Of a stretch of 64,000 bases of DNA, positions 8,163-16,963 are shown in pieces. Under the pieces are notes generated by a model. The model was not told the origin of the DNA and did no database searches. It worked only from the letters and a program-made list of their open reading frames with translations. Source of the DNA: DASRHY01 sp035650275 (GTDB taxonomy: Bacteria > Actinomycetota > Actinomycetes > Propionibacteriales > Kribbellaceae); assembly GCA_035650275.1 (NCBI GenBank), contig DASRHY010000019.1, forward strand, positions 15,091-79,090, given 5' to 3'. The position numbers were made by a program, and so were the translations under genes. Each line of letters starts with the position of its first letter. Within the stretch, counting starts at the first letter, position 1.

Positions 8163-9731
8163 ACGGACGTTCAGTTCGAGCTGAAGAGCGGGCGACGTTG
8201 TGCAGGTGGTCGCCGCGGTCTGCCCGCGGGCTGCGATGTCGCGGTGCTCGGTGGCGGGATGTCCGGTATGGCGACCGCCGCGCGGCTGCAGGCGGCGGGA
8301 TTGTCGACTGTCGTGCTCGAAGCACACGGGCACGTCGGGGGGTGTGCCGGATACTGGCGGCATCGCGGCTACTCGTTCGATGTCGGCGCAACCACATTGG
8401 TCGACTTCGAACCGGGCGGCGTTGGCGCCGAGTTGCTCTCCTCGATCGGCTTGCCCGCGATGTCGGGGGAGGCATTGCCGGGTTACCAGGCGTGGCTACC
8501 GGACCGGGTGGTGTCGCTCTACCGTGATCAGGCGAGCTGGCATCGCGAACGCCTTCGCGCGTTTGGCAGCACCGAGGCTCATCGCGCGTTCTGGGCGCTG
8601 CTCGACACGCTGGCGGACGCGTTCTGGGCGGCGAGCAGGACCGGTGTGCGGCTGCCGATGCGGCGCCCGGCCGATGTGGCCGTCAATCTACGGACCGTCG
8701 GGCCGCGGCGGTTGCCCCTGGCCAGGTATCTCCACCAGACCCTGGGCGACGCTTTGCGCCGTCACGGCCTGAGTGATGACGTGGCATTGGTCGCCCTGCT
8801 GGGGATGCTGGTCGAGGACACCGTGCACAGCAGCGTGGATCGCGCGCCGCTGATCAACGCCGCGCTCGGTGTCACGATCCGTGGCGCGGGTCTGTCCCGG
8901 CACCGTGGCGGGATGCACGGGTTCTGGCGGCGTTTCGTGTCCCACTATCGTGGGCTCGGCGGTGACCTGCAGGTGGGCTGCCGCGTTCAGGCGGTCGAGC
9001 CGGACGGTCAGGAGTTCTGCGTCCGGACGCGGCGCGGAACGGTTCATGCGGGCCAGGTGGTGTGCGCGTTACCGGCGCAGACGACGGCGCAGCTCATCTG
9101 CTCGACGCCGGTACGTCGGCGGCTTCAGCGTTATCTGGACCGCGACGAGGGGGACCTCGGCGGCGCAGTCGTCGTCTTCCTCGGCGTCCCGGACGACGAG
9201 GTGGAGCACCAGCGGCTCACCCACCATCAGCTGCTACATGACTACGGCCAACCGCTGGGCGATGGCAACAACATGTTCGTCTCGGTCTCGGCGCCTGGTG
9301 ATACCGAGAGTGCGCCACCGGGGCGGCGCGCTGTGATGATTTCCACCCACACGGACCTGTGGGCCTGGGAGGGCCTGTCCGAGCCCGAGTACGGGTGGCG
9401 CAAGCGGTTCCTCGGCGAGCGTCTGGTCGATCTGACCCGTCGTGTCTATCCACGGCTCGGCGAACGCGCCGCCGTCCAGCAGGTGGGTACGCCGCGCAGC
9501 TACGAGCGGTTCGCCTTTCGTCCGCGCGGTGCGGTCGGCGGAGTCAGGCAGAGCCTGCACAACTCCAACCAGCATGCGATTCCGCACGATCTGGGCATGA
9601 AGGGCCTCTGGCTCGTCGGCGACTCGACCTGGCCGGGTCTCGGTACCGTGGCGTGCGTCCTCGGCAGCCGCATCGTGTCCGATGGCGTCCTGCACGCGGC
9701 GCGGCGTCGTACGTTGCGGAGCGCGCGATGA
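8154..9731 (+). CDS. CrtI-like FAD-dependent oxidoreductase (carotenoid desaturase/isomerase type)
   Basis: Flavoprotein of about 525 residues in the phytoene desaturase / CrtISO superfamily. The FAD-binding GxGxxG is near residue 30 (VAVLGGGMSGMATAARLQ), with the glutamate for ribose binding in VVLEAHGHVGG. The conserved C-terminal flavin motif is GLWLVGDSTWPGLGTV. Such enzymes desaturate, isomerise or saturate polyene chains. The gene is translationally coupled (ATGA) to a histidine-box membrane oxygenase/desaturase. No phytoene synthase or cyclase lies in the window, so a carotenoid substrate is plausible but unproven. ATG at 8154 was chosen because the promoter and operator leave no room for the longer frame from 8040. 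Confidence 0.8.
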   Translation: MFRTDVQFELKSGRRCAGGRRGLPAGCDVAVLGGGMSGMATAARLQAAGLSTVVLEAHGHVGGCAGYWRHRGYSFDVGATTLVDFEPGGVGAELLSSIGLPAMSGEALPGYQAWLPDRVVSLYRDQASWHRERLRAFGSTEAHRAFWALLDTLADAFWAASRTGVRLPMRRPADVAVNLRTVGPRRLPLARYLHQTLGDALRRHGLSDDVALVALLGMLVEDTVHSSVDRAPLINAALGVTIRGAGLSRHRGGMHGFWRRFVSHYRGLGGDLQVGCRVQAVEPDGQEFCVRTRRGTVHAGQVVCALPAQTTAQLICSTPVRRRLQRYLDRDEGDLGGAVVVFLGVPDDEVEHQRLTHHQLLHDYGQPLGDGNNMFVSVSAPGDTESAPPGRRAVMISTHTDLWAWEGLSEPEYGWRKRFLGERLVDLTRRVYPRLGERAAVQQVGTPRSYERFAFRPRGAVGGVRQSLHNSNQHAIPHDLGMKGLWLVGDSTWPGLGTVACVLGSRIVSDGVLHAARRRTLRSAR

Positions 9732-10519
9732 CACCCACGATGCCGACGCTCGCCGAGCTCGGTGACGACCTGACGGTCACGTCGTCGTACCAGCGGATCA
9801 TCGAGCTGGCGCGGCCCGCGGTCGGCGTCGGACTGTTCACCTTCGCGGCGTGGCGCCAGTGGTGGTGGCTCACGCCGCTGATCATGTTCGGCATCTTCGT
9901 TGCCGTGGTCACCGCGACCCACGACGTCGTGCACCGCAGCATCGGTCTCGGTAGACGCCGAACGGAGTGGGCGTTGTTCATCCTCGGCCTGGTCCTGCTC
10001 GAGAGCGGTCACGCATACCGGGCCACGCACCTGCAACACCACCGTCGGTTCCCCGACCAGGACGACCCGGAAGGCTATCCGGCACGCCTCGGCTTCCTCG
10101 GTGCCCTGTGCTACGGACCCATCTTCCTGGTCCGCCTGTGGTGGTGGGCATTCCGGCGGCGCCGGCAACGGGGATGGCTGATGCTCGAGGCGGCCGCCCC
10201 GGTCGGAGCGGTGACCGGCGGTGTCCTGCTCTGGCCGGTCACACCAGCAGCTCTGGTGTACGCCGTGATGGCGATCGTCGGAAGCTGGGTCTATCCACTG
10301 CTGACGGTGTACCTGCCACACCACGACTACGGCGACACGGCCTTGACACAAACGCGCACGCTGCGCGGGCGGATCGTTCCCGCGATGTTCCTCGAACTCA
10401 CCTACCACCTCGAGCACCATCTCTACCCACAGGTCCCGAGCCACCGGCTCGCGGCGCTGGCTCACCGGCTTGATCCGTTTCTGTACCGCGCCGGCGTGCG
10501 GCCCAGAAGGGTCATCTGA
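9728..10519 (+). CDS. Membrane fatty-acid desaturase / carotenoid hydroxylase-ketolase-like protein
   Basis: Integral-membrane di-iron enzyme of about 263 residues. All three histidine boxes are present: HDVVH, HLQHH and HLEHH. Hydrophobic segments flank them (VGLFTFAAW, PLIMFGIFVAVV, ALFILGLVLLESG and others). The HxxHH near the end, followed by LYPQVPSHRL, resembles beta-carotene hydroxylase/ketolase and sphingolipid-type desaturases. ATG at 9728 overlaps the preceding stop as ATGA. Coupling with a CrtI-like flavoprotein suggests that both modify the same lipid or polyene. Confidence 0.8.
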   Translation: MTPTMPTLAELGDDLTVTSSYQRIIELARPAVGVGLFTFAAWRQWWWLTPLIMFGIFVAVVTATHDVVHRSIGLGRRRTEWALFILGLVLLESGHAYRATHLQHHRRFPDQDDPEGYPARLGFLGALCYGPIFLVRLWWWAFRRRRQRGWLMLEAAAPVGAVTGGVLLWPVTPAALVYAVMAIVGSWVYPLLTVYLPHHDYGDTALTQTRTLRGRIVPAMFLELTYHLEHHLYPQVPSHRLAALAHRLDPFLYRAGVRPRRVI

Positions 10520-11119
10520 GTGGCCGGTGCCGAGACCCGTGAGCGCATCCTGCAAGCCACCGTCGATACGCTCGCCGACCAGGGGTACGCCCGCACCACG
10601 GCGAGGGCGATCGCAGTGACCGGTGGTTTCACCGCCGGCGTGATCTACTACCACTTCGCCGATCTCGACGACCTCTTCATCGCCACCGCCGAGTTCACCA
10701 GCGGCAGCCGGCTGCAACGCTATCGGGAGGAAACCGAGGCAGTGACCAGTGCGCACGAGCTGATCACGCGGTTACGCCGCCTGTACGTCGAGGACGCGGG
10801 GACTCGACACGTCGCGGCCGTGCAGGAACTCGTAGCGGCGGCAACCGGATCGCCCAAGCTTGCAGCCCAACTGCGCACCGAGACCGCACGATGGCAGGAC
10901 CTGGCCGAGACGATCATCGGTCGCTTCGCCGCTCGATCGCCGTTCGCCAACCTCGTTCCCGTGCGCGAACTGGCCGCCACGGCTGTCGCGACGTACCTCG
11001 GCGTGGAGATGCTGTCCCATCTCAACGCCGACCGGCATGCACCCGAGGCATTGTTCGAGGCCGCCGAGCGCGCCGCCATCCTCTACGACAGCATCACACC
11101 CGGCAACCCGCCAAGATGA
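10520..11119 (+). CDS. TetR family transcriptional regulator
   Basis: Repressor of 199 residues. The HTH covers about residues 3-48 (ETRERILQATVDTLADQGYA, then ARAIAVTGGFTAGVIYYHF). GTG at 10520 begins immediately after the desaturase stop codon with no gap, so the gene is part of the same operon. Likely regulator of the operon, through the palindrome at 8145-8162, giving negative autoregulation. Confidence 0.87.
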   Translation: MAGAETRERILQATVDTLADQGYARTTARAIAVTGGFTAGVIYYHFADLDDLFIATAEFTSGSRLQRYREETEAVTSAHELITRLRRLYVEDAGTRHVAAVQELVAAATGSPKLAAQLRTETARWQDLAETIIGRFAARSPFANLVPVRELAATAVATYLGVEMLSHLNADRHAPEALFEAAERAAILYDSITPGNPPR

Positions 11120-11261
11120 GGTGCGCCGGGTCAGCCGATGCCGCGCGGGACAGCCGAGGTGGTCTGGGTCGGCAGACCTGATCCTGGGACTACGTGAAGC
11201 ACCGGTGACCATAGCGGTCTTGCCCCTGAAGCTGTGAGGTCACGATTCAACTCCTTGTGGC

Positions 11262-12248
11262 TCAATCATGACGCGACCGCTTGGCGTTGTACTGACTGCG
11301 GATGGCACGGACATCGGCGACCGGGCCGAGGTGGCGCAGCTTGTCGGGATTGATGACGGACCGCACCGTCTGCACCATTCCGTCGGCGATGTCGAGCGCG
11401 AACACGTTGACGAGCCGGCCGTCAGGGGTGCGCAGGATGGCGCCGGGCTGGCCGTTCACCTCGTGCAGCTCGACCGCGATCCGGTGCAGCTGAACCTCCC
11501 GGCTCATGCCGACGAACAGCCGGGCCACGCGGTCGGCACCGATGACCGGCATGGTCCACTGCGGCGCCTTGCCACCACCGTCGCCGTACGCCACGACGTC
11601 GTCGGCGAGCATCCCGACCAAGCCGTCCAGATCCCCCTCGGTGAAGGCGGCGAAGAACCGGGTGGCCAGGGCATCGCGTTGTTCGTGGGACGCCTGGAAG
11701 CGTGGCTTCTCCGCCTTGACGCGCCGGCGGGCCCGGGCGGCGAGCTGCCGGCAGTTCGCCTCGCTCTTGCCGACGATCGTCGCGATCTCGTCGTAGCCGT
11801 AGCCGAACACGTCGTGGAGCAGGAACGCTGCCCGCTCCACCGGGTTCAGCCGCTCGAGCACTAGCAGGAAGGCCATCGACAGTGAGTCGGCCTGTTCCGC
11901 GCGAGCTTGCGGGTCGCTGTCATCATCGGTCAACAACGGTTCGGGCAGCCACTGCCCGATGTACGACTCGCGCCGTTTCACCGCCGAGCGGAGCACGTCG
12001 ATGCACAGCCTAGTCACGACCGCGGACAGGTACGCCTTCGGCGACGCGATGTCCACGCCCTGGCCGAGCGCCTGCTGATGGCGGACGAACGCCTCCTGAA
12101 CCACGTCCTCCGCGTCGCTCACGCTGCCGAGCATCCGGTAGGCGATGGAGAACATCAACGGGCGCAGCTCCTGGAAGGTCTCGGAGTCGCCGCGCGAGTG
12201 CCCACTCCCGCCGCGGTGGGCGCCACGCGCGCCGTGCGTTCCCGTCAC
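11262..12248 (-). CDS. SigJ-like extracytoplasmic-function RNA polymerase sigma factor with SnoaL-type C-terminal domain
   Basis: Sigma-70 family factor of about 328 residues. Region 2 is visible in LRPLMFSIAYRMLGSVSDAE and DVVQEAFVRHQQ; region 4 in LNPVERAAFLLHDVFGY and YDEIATIVGKSEANCRQL. After residue 200 a SnoaL/NTF2-like domain follows (ALATRFFAAFTEGDLDGLVG), the hallmark of the ECF41/SigJ group, where this domain controls activity in place of an anti-sigma factor. GTG at 12248 overlaps the upstream epimerase stop as GTGA and has GGAGGAG five bases upstream. These sigma factors often drive their neighbouring oxidoreductase operon. Confidence 0.9.
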   Translation of the reverse strand: MTGTHGARGAHRGGSGHSRGDSETFQELRPLMFSIAYRMLGSVSDAEDVVQEAFVRHQQALGQGVDIASPKAYLSAVVTRLCIDVLRSAVKRRESYIGQWLPEPLLTDDDSDPQARAEQADSLSMAFLLVLERLNPVERAAFLLHDVFGYGYDEIATIVGKSEANCRQLAARARRRVKAEKPRFQASHEQRDALATRFFAAFTEGDLDGLVGMLADDVVAYGDGGGKAPQWTMPVIGADRVARLFVGMSREVQLHRIAVELHEVNGQPGAILRTPDGRLVNVFALDIADGMVQTVRSVINPDKLRHLGPVADVRAIRSQYNAKRSRHD

Positions 12249-13219
12249 GCGGTCTCCTCCCGCGGACCTGCGGCCCGCAGGGTCCGGCCCGAGTCGGTCA
12301 GACCGTGCCGGAACCCGTCCCGCCAGGTGCTCCACGCCGGCCGCCAGTCGAGCTCCCGCCTCGCCTTGACGTTGGACGCGCCCCGGCCCTGGGTCATCCA
12401 GCGCACGGTGACCTCGCCCGCGGCCAGCCGGCCCAGCCAGCCCGGCACATGCATCGGCTTCTTCGCGCCGACGACCTCCGCCAGGTACGGCAGCCACTCG
12501 GACACCGCCGCCGGCTCGTCATCGGTGATGTTGTAGATGCCCCGGTGGCCACGCTCGATGGCGGCCACGGTCGCCGCGGCGGCGTCGTCGAGGTGGATCC
12601 ACGACCAGACTCCGGCGCCGTCACCGATGATCGGCATCTGGCGCTTGCGGACCAGCTCGACGAGCGCCTCCGACGCGCCCGGGCCGTAGAAGTTGCCGTA
12701 CCGCAGCACGATGCCCTCGAACGGCGCCGCCGGGATCACCCGGTCCAGGAACTGCAGCCCCGCCATCGACTCGACCTGGTACTTGGCCGGCTGCGGGTCG
12801 AACGGATCGTCCTCGGTCTTGACCGAACCACCCTCACGAATGTTGGACCAGCCGGTGTAGCTCTGCGCGACGAACTTGCCGACGCCGGCCGCCTTGGCGG
12901 CCGCGAGCAGGTGCTCGGTGCCGGCCGTTCGCAGTTTGTTGGTCGTCGCGAACCACTTGTCGAAGTTCCGCAGGTTCGGCTTGCCGGCCAGGGCGGTCAT
13001 CTGGTGCACGATCGCGTCCGGCTCCGAGCGGGCGATCGCCTCGCCGACAGCAGTCGCGTCCAGGCCGTCGACGATCACCGGTTCGGCGCCGAGGGCGCGC
13101 AACTGGTCCAGCTTGTTCGCACCACGGGTCGACGCCGTCACCTGGTGTCCACGAGCGACCAGCTGCGGGATGAGCCGGCGTCCTACCGCCCCGGCGGCAC
13201 CTGCCACGAAAACTCGCAT
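12245..13219 (-). CDS. NAD-dependent epimerase/dehydratase family protein
   Basis: Extended SDR of about 324 residues. The Rossmann motif is at the very N-terminus: MRVFVAGAAGAVGRRLIPQL. A YxxxK equivalent lies in AKYQVESMAG; an unusual feature is that the catalytic Lys position is occupied by Glu, so activity may differ from true epimerases. ATG at 13219 has GGAG eight bases upstream. The stop overlaps the start of the sigma factor gene, so both are co-transcribed and probably co-regulated, as is typical for ECF41 loci. Confidence 0.82.
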   Translation of the reverse strand: MRVFVAGAAGAVGRRLIPQLVARGHQVTASTRGANKLDQLRALGAEPVIVDGLDATAVGEAIARSEPDAIVHQMTALAGKPNLRNFDKWFATTNKLRTAGTEHLLAAAKAAGVGKFVAQSYTGWSNIREGGSVKTEDDPFDPQPAKYQVESMAGLQFLDRVIPAAPFEGIVLRYGNFYGPGASEALVELVRKRQMPIIGDGAGVWSWIHLDDAAAATVAAIERGHRGIYNITDDEPAAVSEWLPYLAEVVGAKKPMHVPGWLGRLAAGEVTVRWMTQGRGASNVKARRELDWRPAWSTWRDGFRHGLTDSGRTLRAAGPREETA

Positions 13220-13395
13220 CTCACTATCTCCGTACTCCTGAGGCTTCCACTGACGGCCCTCAGACGAGACAGCACCTCGGGCTGTGACAGGTCCGATGCT
13301 ATGCCCGCTCCGTCCGGCTGCGGTCACGGAACGTGGCCATCACGTCTCCGCAGTTCATGGCGATCTGTGTGGTTCGGCGGGCAGCCGCGGCGCTG

Positions 13396-14214
13396 TCAGC
13401 GGCCGGAGTCGGGCAGGGGTGGTTGGACCACGGGCTGCGGGATCACGAGCTGGCCGTCGGTCGCGACCTGGGCCAGAACGGACGGCGGGTACCGCCAGGC
13501 GCGCAGGGCGTCCTGGTAGGTGCCGGCCTTTGCCTTCTCGCGGATGTTGACGACGCGGTCGTCGGCGCGGAAGTGCAGCACGGTCCGTGTCCAGGTGTTG
13601 GAGATGCGGGTGATCTGGGTGAGCAGGAGTGAGCCGTCCGGGCGGACGTCGTAGCTGCAGGACGGTACGCCGTCGGTGCTCGCGCCGGCGCACTGCCGGC
13701 GTAGGTCCTGCTCGGATGGGTTCGAGCCCGGTGGCGTGATGAACACGCCGGCCCACAGCTGGTTGCCGGGACGTGCCGGGATCGCGAACTGTGCGTGCCA
13801 GTCGGTGGCATTCGCGGTCTGTGACACCGGCAGCGGTGTCTTGCGGTTCCAGTCGCTGGGGTAAATCTGCTTGCGGACCAGCGACGGCCCGCCCGGCAGC
13901 CCGGCGCGTACCCGGGCCTCGATCAGCGCGGGCACCGGCCCGGGGTAGCTCGGCACCGCGGTGGTGTGCGCGGTAGCCGGAGGTGACCCGGCGGCGGGCT
14001 GCGGGACAGCAGGCGTGGAGCTGTTGCCGCCCAGCGCGTACCCGGCTGTCAGGGCGGCACAGACCCCGAACGCTCCGGCGGCGACGGAGACGAGCTGGCG
14101 GCGGTTGCGGGCGTGCCGGCCGGCGCGCAGCACGGTCTCGGGGGCGATCGTCATCGGCGGCTCGGCCGACACGTAGTCGGCGAGCACATCACGTACCTGT
14201 CGATCGTCGGTCAT
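13396..14214 (-). CDS. Single-pass membrane protein paired with SigE-family sigma factor
   Basis: A 272-residue protein with a cytoplasmic N-terminus of about 40 residues, one transmembrane helix near 40-62 (LVSVAAGAFGVCAALTAGYA) and an extracytoplasmic domain rich in Ser, Pro and Thr. Its ATG overlaps the stop of the sigma gene as ATGA. This layout is typical of proteins that accompany SigE-family sigma factors in actinomycetes and may modulate them, but no zinc-binding anti-sigma HxxxCxxC motif is present. Function is inferred from context only. Confidence 0.72.
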   Translation of the reverse strand: MTDDRQVRDVLADYVSAEPPMTIAPETVLRAGRHARNRRQLVSVAAGAFGVCAALTAGYALGGNSSTPAVPQPAAGSPPATAHTTAVPSYPGPVPALIEARVRAGLPGGPSLVRKQIYPSDWNRKTPLPVSQTANATDWHAQFAIPARPGNQLWAGVFITPPGSNPSEQDLRRQCAGASTDGVPSCSYDVRPDGSLLLTQITRISNTWTRTVLHFRADDRVVNIREKAKAGTYQDALRAWRYPPSVLAQVATDGQLVIPQPVVQPPLPDSGR

Positions 14215-14735
14215 CGTGGTCCGCCTCTCACGGTCGGTTTCATGGTCTGGGGTGTGGCCAGCGCGGTCCGCAGTGCCTCGGCGGCGCGGGCGCAGTGGCT
14301 CTTCACGGTGCCTTCGGCCAGGCCGAGCAGCTCGGCCACCTGGCTGACCGGCAGGTCGTCGACGTACCGCAGCGCGACGACGGCGCGCTGCCGTGCCGGC
14401 AGCCCGGCCAGCGCCGCGGCGACGTCGACCCGGCCGCCCGCGATGTCCGCGACCGCCGACGGCGCAGCCCGCTCGGGCAGCAGGTCGGTCGGGAACTCCC
14501 GGCCCCGAGCCCTGCGGCCGGACAGGAACAGGTTGGTGAGGATGCGGCGCGCGTAGGCGTCGGCGGTCTCCCGGCGCACCCGGCTCCAGTGCACGTAGAG
14601 CCGGACGAACGTGGTCTGCACCAGGTCCTCGGCGACCTGCCAGTCACCACACATCGCGTACGCCGTGCGCCGCAGCGCGGGGGCCCTGGCGACGAAGAAG
14701 TCGACGTACTCGGCCTCCCAGTCCGGACGTCCCAT
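14211..14735 (-). CDS. SigE-family RNA polymerase sigma factor
   Basis: Sigma-70 family factor of about 174 residues. Region 2: ALRRTAYAMCGDWQVAEDLV and QTTFVRLYVHW. Region 4: LPARQRAVVALRYVDDLPVS followed by QVAELLGLAEGTVKSHCARA. The DNA-recognition helix is intact. ATG at 14735 was chosen over the one at 14753 because GGGAGG lies five bases upstream of it. It is followed by the overlapping membrane protein gene. The pair probably responds to an envelope or extracellular signal. Confidence 0.88.
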   Translation of the reverse strand: MGRPDWEAEYVDFFVARAPALRRTAYAMCGDWQVAEDLVQTTFVRLYVHWSRVRRETADAYARRILTNLFLSGRRARGREFPTDLLPERAAPSAVADIAGGRVDVAAALAGLPARQRAVVALRYVDDLPVSQVAELLGLAEGTVKSHCARAAEALRTALATPQTMKPTVRGGPR

Positions 14736-15038
14736 CCAGGCCTCCCTCACCATGCCGACACTGTGTACTACTCACCGGATGCGTCCAGGGTTTACCCGCA
14801 GCGCGGATCGGCCGCCCGCACGTACTGGGTAGCGTCGTCGATGAACAGCGCCGGCGCGCCGCGTATCGCGGCGGATCCGTGCGGGCCCGCGGACTCTCAC
14901 AATCAGGGTGTCACCAAGGTCGGGGGCGGATCAGGGTCGACCGCAATGGCCTCGGAAGAGACGGCGACAGGATCCTTGACGTGCCGGCGCGGCGCCCGCC
15001 CACAGCGGCACCTTCACCTGCCGAGAGACAAGGCCGCG
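14736..15038. other. Divergent intergenic region, sigma factor / DUF6326-like gene
   Basis: About 300 bases with no recognisable gene. It should hold the promoter of the leftward sigma operon and of the rightward membrane protein. No clear operator or terminator stands out. Confidence 0.5.
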
Positions 15039-15506
15039 ATGAACCTGTCGCTCGGCACTTCAATGGAAAGGCGGACTGGAGCAATGGCCGGTCGCACTGA
15101 GCAGTCCCCCGTCCGAGGCAACGTCGACACACGCCTCAAGATCGCGGCGCTCTGGACCGCGATGCTGTTCATCTTCGCCTATGTCGACCTGTTCTCGCTT
15201 TACCGCCCAGACGTCCGAGCCGACCTCGAAGCAGGAAGGCTTTTCGCCTTCGACGTGAGCCAGACGTTCCTGTTCCTCACGACGCTCTACATCATCTTCC
15301 CGAGCCTCATGATCTACCTCACGCTGGTCCTGCCCCGAGGCATCACCCGCGGGCTCAACGTCGCGCTAGCCGCCGTCTACGCCGTCACCGTCGTGGGCAG
15401 CGCGGTGGGCGAGTGGGGCTACTTCGTCTTGGGGAGCGCGGCCGAGGTTGCCCTTCTCGGCGCCGTTGTCTACCACGCATGGACTTGGCGGGAGACCGTC
15501 GGCTAG
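15039..15506 (+). CDS. DUF6326-like small integral membrane protein
   Basis: About 155 residues with four predicted membrane segments: one beginning IAALWTAMLFIFAYVDLF, one at FLFLTTLYIIFPSLMIYL, one at VALAAVYAVTVVGSAVG and one at VALLGAVVYHAW. The first segment with the following SLYRPD and the overall length match the DUF6326 family as I remember it. Function unknown. In-frame ATGs at 15063 and 15084 are possible starts; 15039 has AAGG five bases upstream. Confidence 0.7.
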   Translation: MNLSLGTSMERRTGAMAGRTEQSPVRGNVDTRLKIAALWTAMLFIFAYVDLFSLYRPDVRADLEAGRLFAFDVSQTFLFLTTLYIIFPSLMIYLTLVLPRGITRGLNVALAAVYAVTVVGSAVGEWGYFVLGSAAEVALLGAVVYHAWTWRETVG

Positions 15507-15538
15507 GTGTAATCCCTGAACTCACCTCGGCGGAGCGG

Positions 15539-16612
15539 TCATGACAGGCGCGGCGAGATGAGCTGCGCAACGCGCGCCGCCGCGGCCAGGGCGTCGGGAT
15601 CGCCTGTCCGTTCGAACACCTCGACCGCCGTGTCGGTGAACTTGAGCACGTGCTCGTCCCCGTGACCGGCCGCCCGGTCCAAGGCGGCGGCTGCGGTGTC
15701 GCCACCAAGCGGACTGCCGGGTGCTTGGTCGTACGGTCCGGGTGACGGCGGTTCATAGGCGGCGATCACGGCGGCACTCGCCGCCCATGCCGCGGTGAGG
15801 CTGGATGACCAGAGCGCGGACGGCAACGCCGGCAGCGTGTGCAGCACGGCATTGGGCGCGGTCGCCGTGTGCACCAGCAGCACCGGGCTGCCGTGGCCGT
15901 GGGTGAGATATCGGATCGTGGCCGCGTCGACCAGCTCGGCCAGCAGTGCCGGGACGTCGTGCGGATCTCCCGGCGGGCGCAGCGCCGAGACTGCCGCCGG
16001 CCAGTCTGGCAGCTCGGCCAGCCGGGGCAGCCGCGATGCGATGACACCGCGCTGCGGGTCGAGCCGCGGGATCGAGGCGAGCGCCGCCGCGGGATCGAGC
16101 CGTCCCGTCGGCGCCGTGACACCGGGCACGGTGCGCGATCGACCGGCCCAGAAGGCCAGCCCGTGCGCGAGCTCGGCCACCGCGGAGGGGCTCTCGTCAC
16201 CGGCCAGCAGCGCGCGGACCGCGTGGCTCACCCGGATCACTCCGTGGGTGGCGCCGGCCGCGATCCCGGGCAGCAGCCTGGGCCACCAGGCGATCAGGAC
16301 GTCACGCCACGGCTGTTCTGCGGTCTGCCGGCTGAAGTACGCGGTCCAGTCCGCGACCCGTCTGCCATCGCCCAGCGCGGCCCGCCAGTTCTCGTCACTG
16401 ATCGGGTCCGAGGGCGTCGGCAGCTCCTCGAGCCGTGGCAGGTAGTCGTCCACCCAATGTTCGACGTCCAGGTCGAGGCCACGCCTCACCATCACCTCGA
16501 CCGCCATCGGGCCGTGGTTCGACAGACCGTTGTTGCCTTCCTCGTCCCCGCCGAACTCCGGACCCATCTTGTGCAGCCGTTCGTAGGCTTCATCCAGCGT
16601 GTCGCGGTCCAT
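15539..16612 (-). CDS. Questin oxidase family protein (paralogue 1)
   Basis: About 357 residues. It is clearly homologous over its whole length to the protein at 18022-19053: shared DEAYERLH/DEAYDRLR start, LSNHGPMAVE/LSNHAPMAAE, WWPRLLPGIAAGATHGVIRV, LAHGLAFWA/LAHGLAYWA and LVHTATAPNAVLHTLP. This His-rich helical pattern (SNH, GATHG, HG) matches the questin oxidase-like family, whose fungal members perform Baeyer-Villiger ring cleavage of anthraquinones; bacterial members are uncharacterised. The longest frame starts at a GTG at 16723, but the paralogue begins at the position equivalent to the ATG at 16612, which I used. Confidence 0.75.
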   Translation of the reverse strand: MDRDTLDEAYERLHKMGPEFGGDEEGNNGLSNHGPMAVEVMVRRGLDLDVEHWVDDYLPRLEELPTPSDPISDENWRAALGDGRRVADWTAYFSRQTAEQPWRDVLIAWWPRLLPGIAAGATHGVIRVSHAVRALLAGDESPSAVAELAHGLAFWAGRSRTVPGVTAPTGRLDPAAALASIPRLDPQRGVIASRLPRLAELPDWPAAVSALRPPGDPHDVPALLAELVDAATIRYLTHGHGSPVLLVHTATAPNAVLHTLPALPSALWSSSLTAAWAASAAVIAAYEPPSPGPYDQAPGSPLGGDTAAAALDRAAGHGDEHVLKFTDTAVEVFERTGDPDALAAAARVAQLISPRLS

Positions 16613-16963
16613 GTCGACGGCAACCGGTCCGCGGTGTGCGGCATTCCCGGCGCCGGTACTCCGCGGAGGCGACAGCCGGCCGCCGAGCAGATCGTCGGCC
16701 TCGAGATCGACGATCTCAGGCACCGCGCCTGCGGTCTGTGGAGCGGGCGCGCCAGAGGTAGGCGGTGGCTAGCGCAGCGCGCACGGCTGCTCCTGGCCCA
16801 GGGTGACCTCGCCGCGGCTGTCCGGTGGACCGCGGAGCGCGGCCTTCAGGCGGACGACCATCCGCGCACGGGACCTCGGCCTCCTCAGCTGACCATCGCC
16901 GCTGAGACCGCATCTACGCCCGTCATGGTCATCGGAACGGTCAGGCAACGCGTCGCTCAGGCT
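16613..16963. other. Region between paralogue 1 and the marR-like gene
   Basis: About 350 bases. The first 111 could be a 37-codon N-terminal extension of the leftward questin oxidase-like gene (GTG at 16723), which has no counterpart in its paralogue. The rest shows no gene or strong hairpin. Confidence 0.4.

Noticed and set aside
13983..15038. Long N-terminal extension of the DUF6326-like frame
   Set aside because: Antisense to the SigE-family sigma factor and its partner; membrane protein homology starts after 15039.
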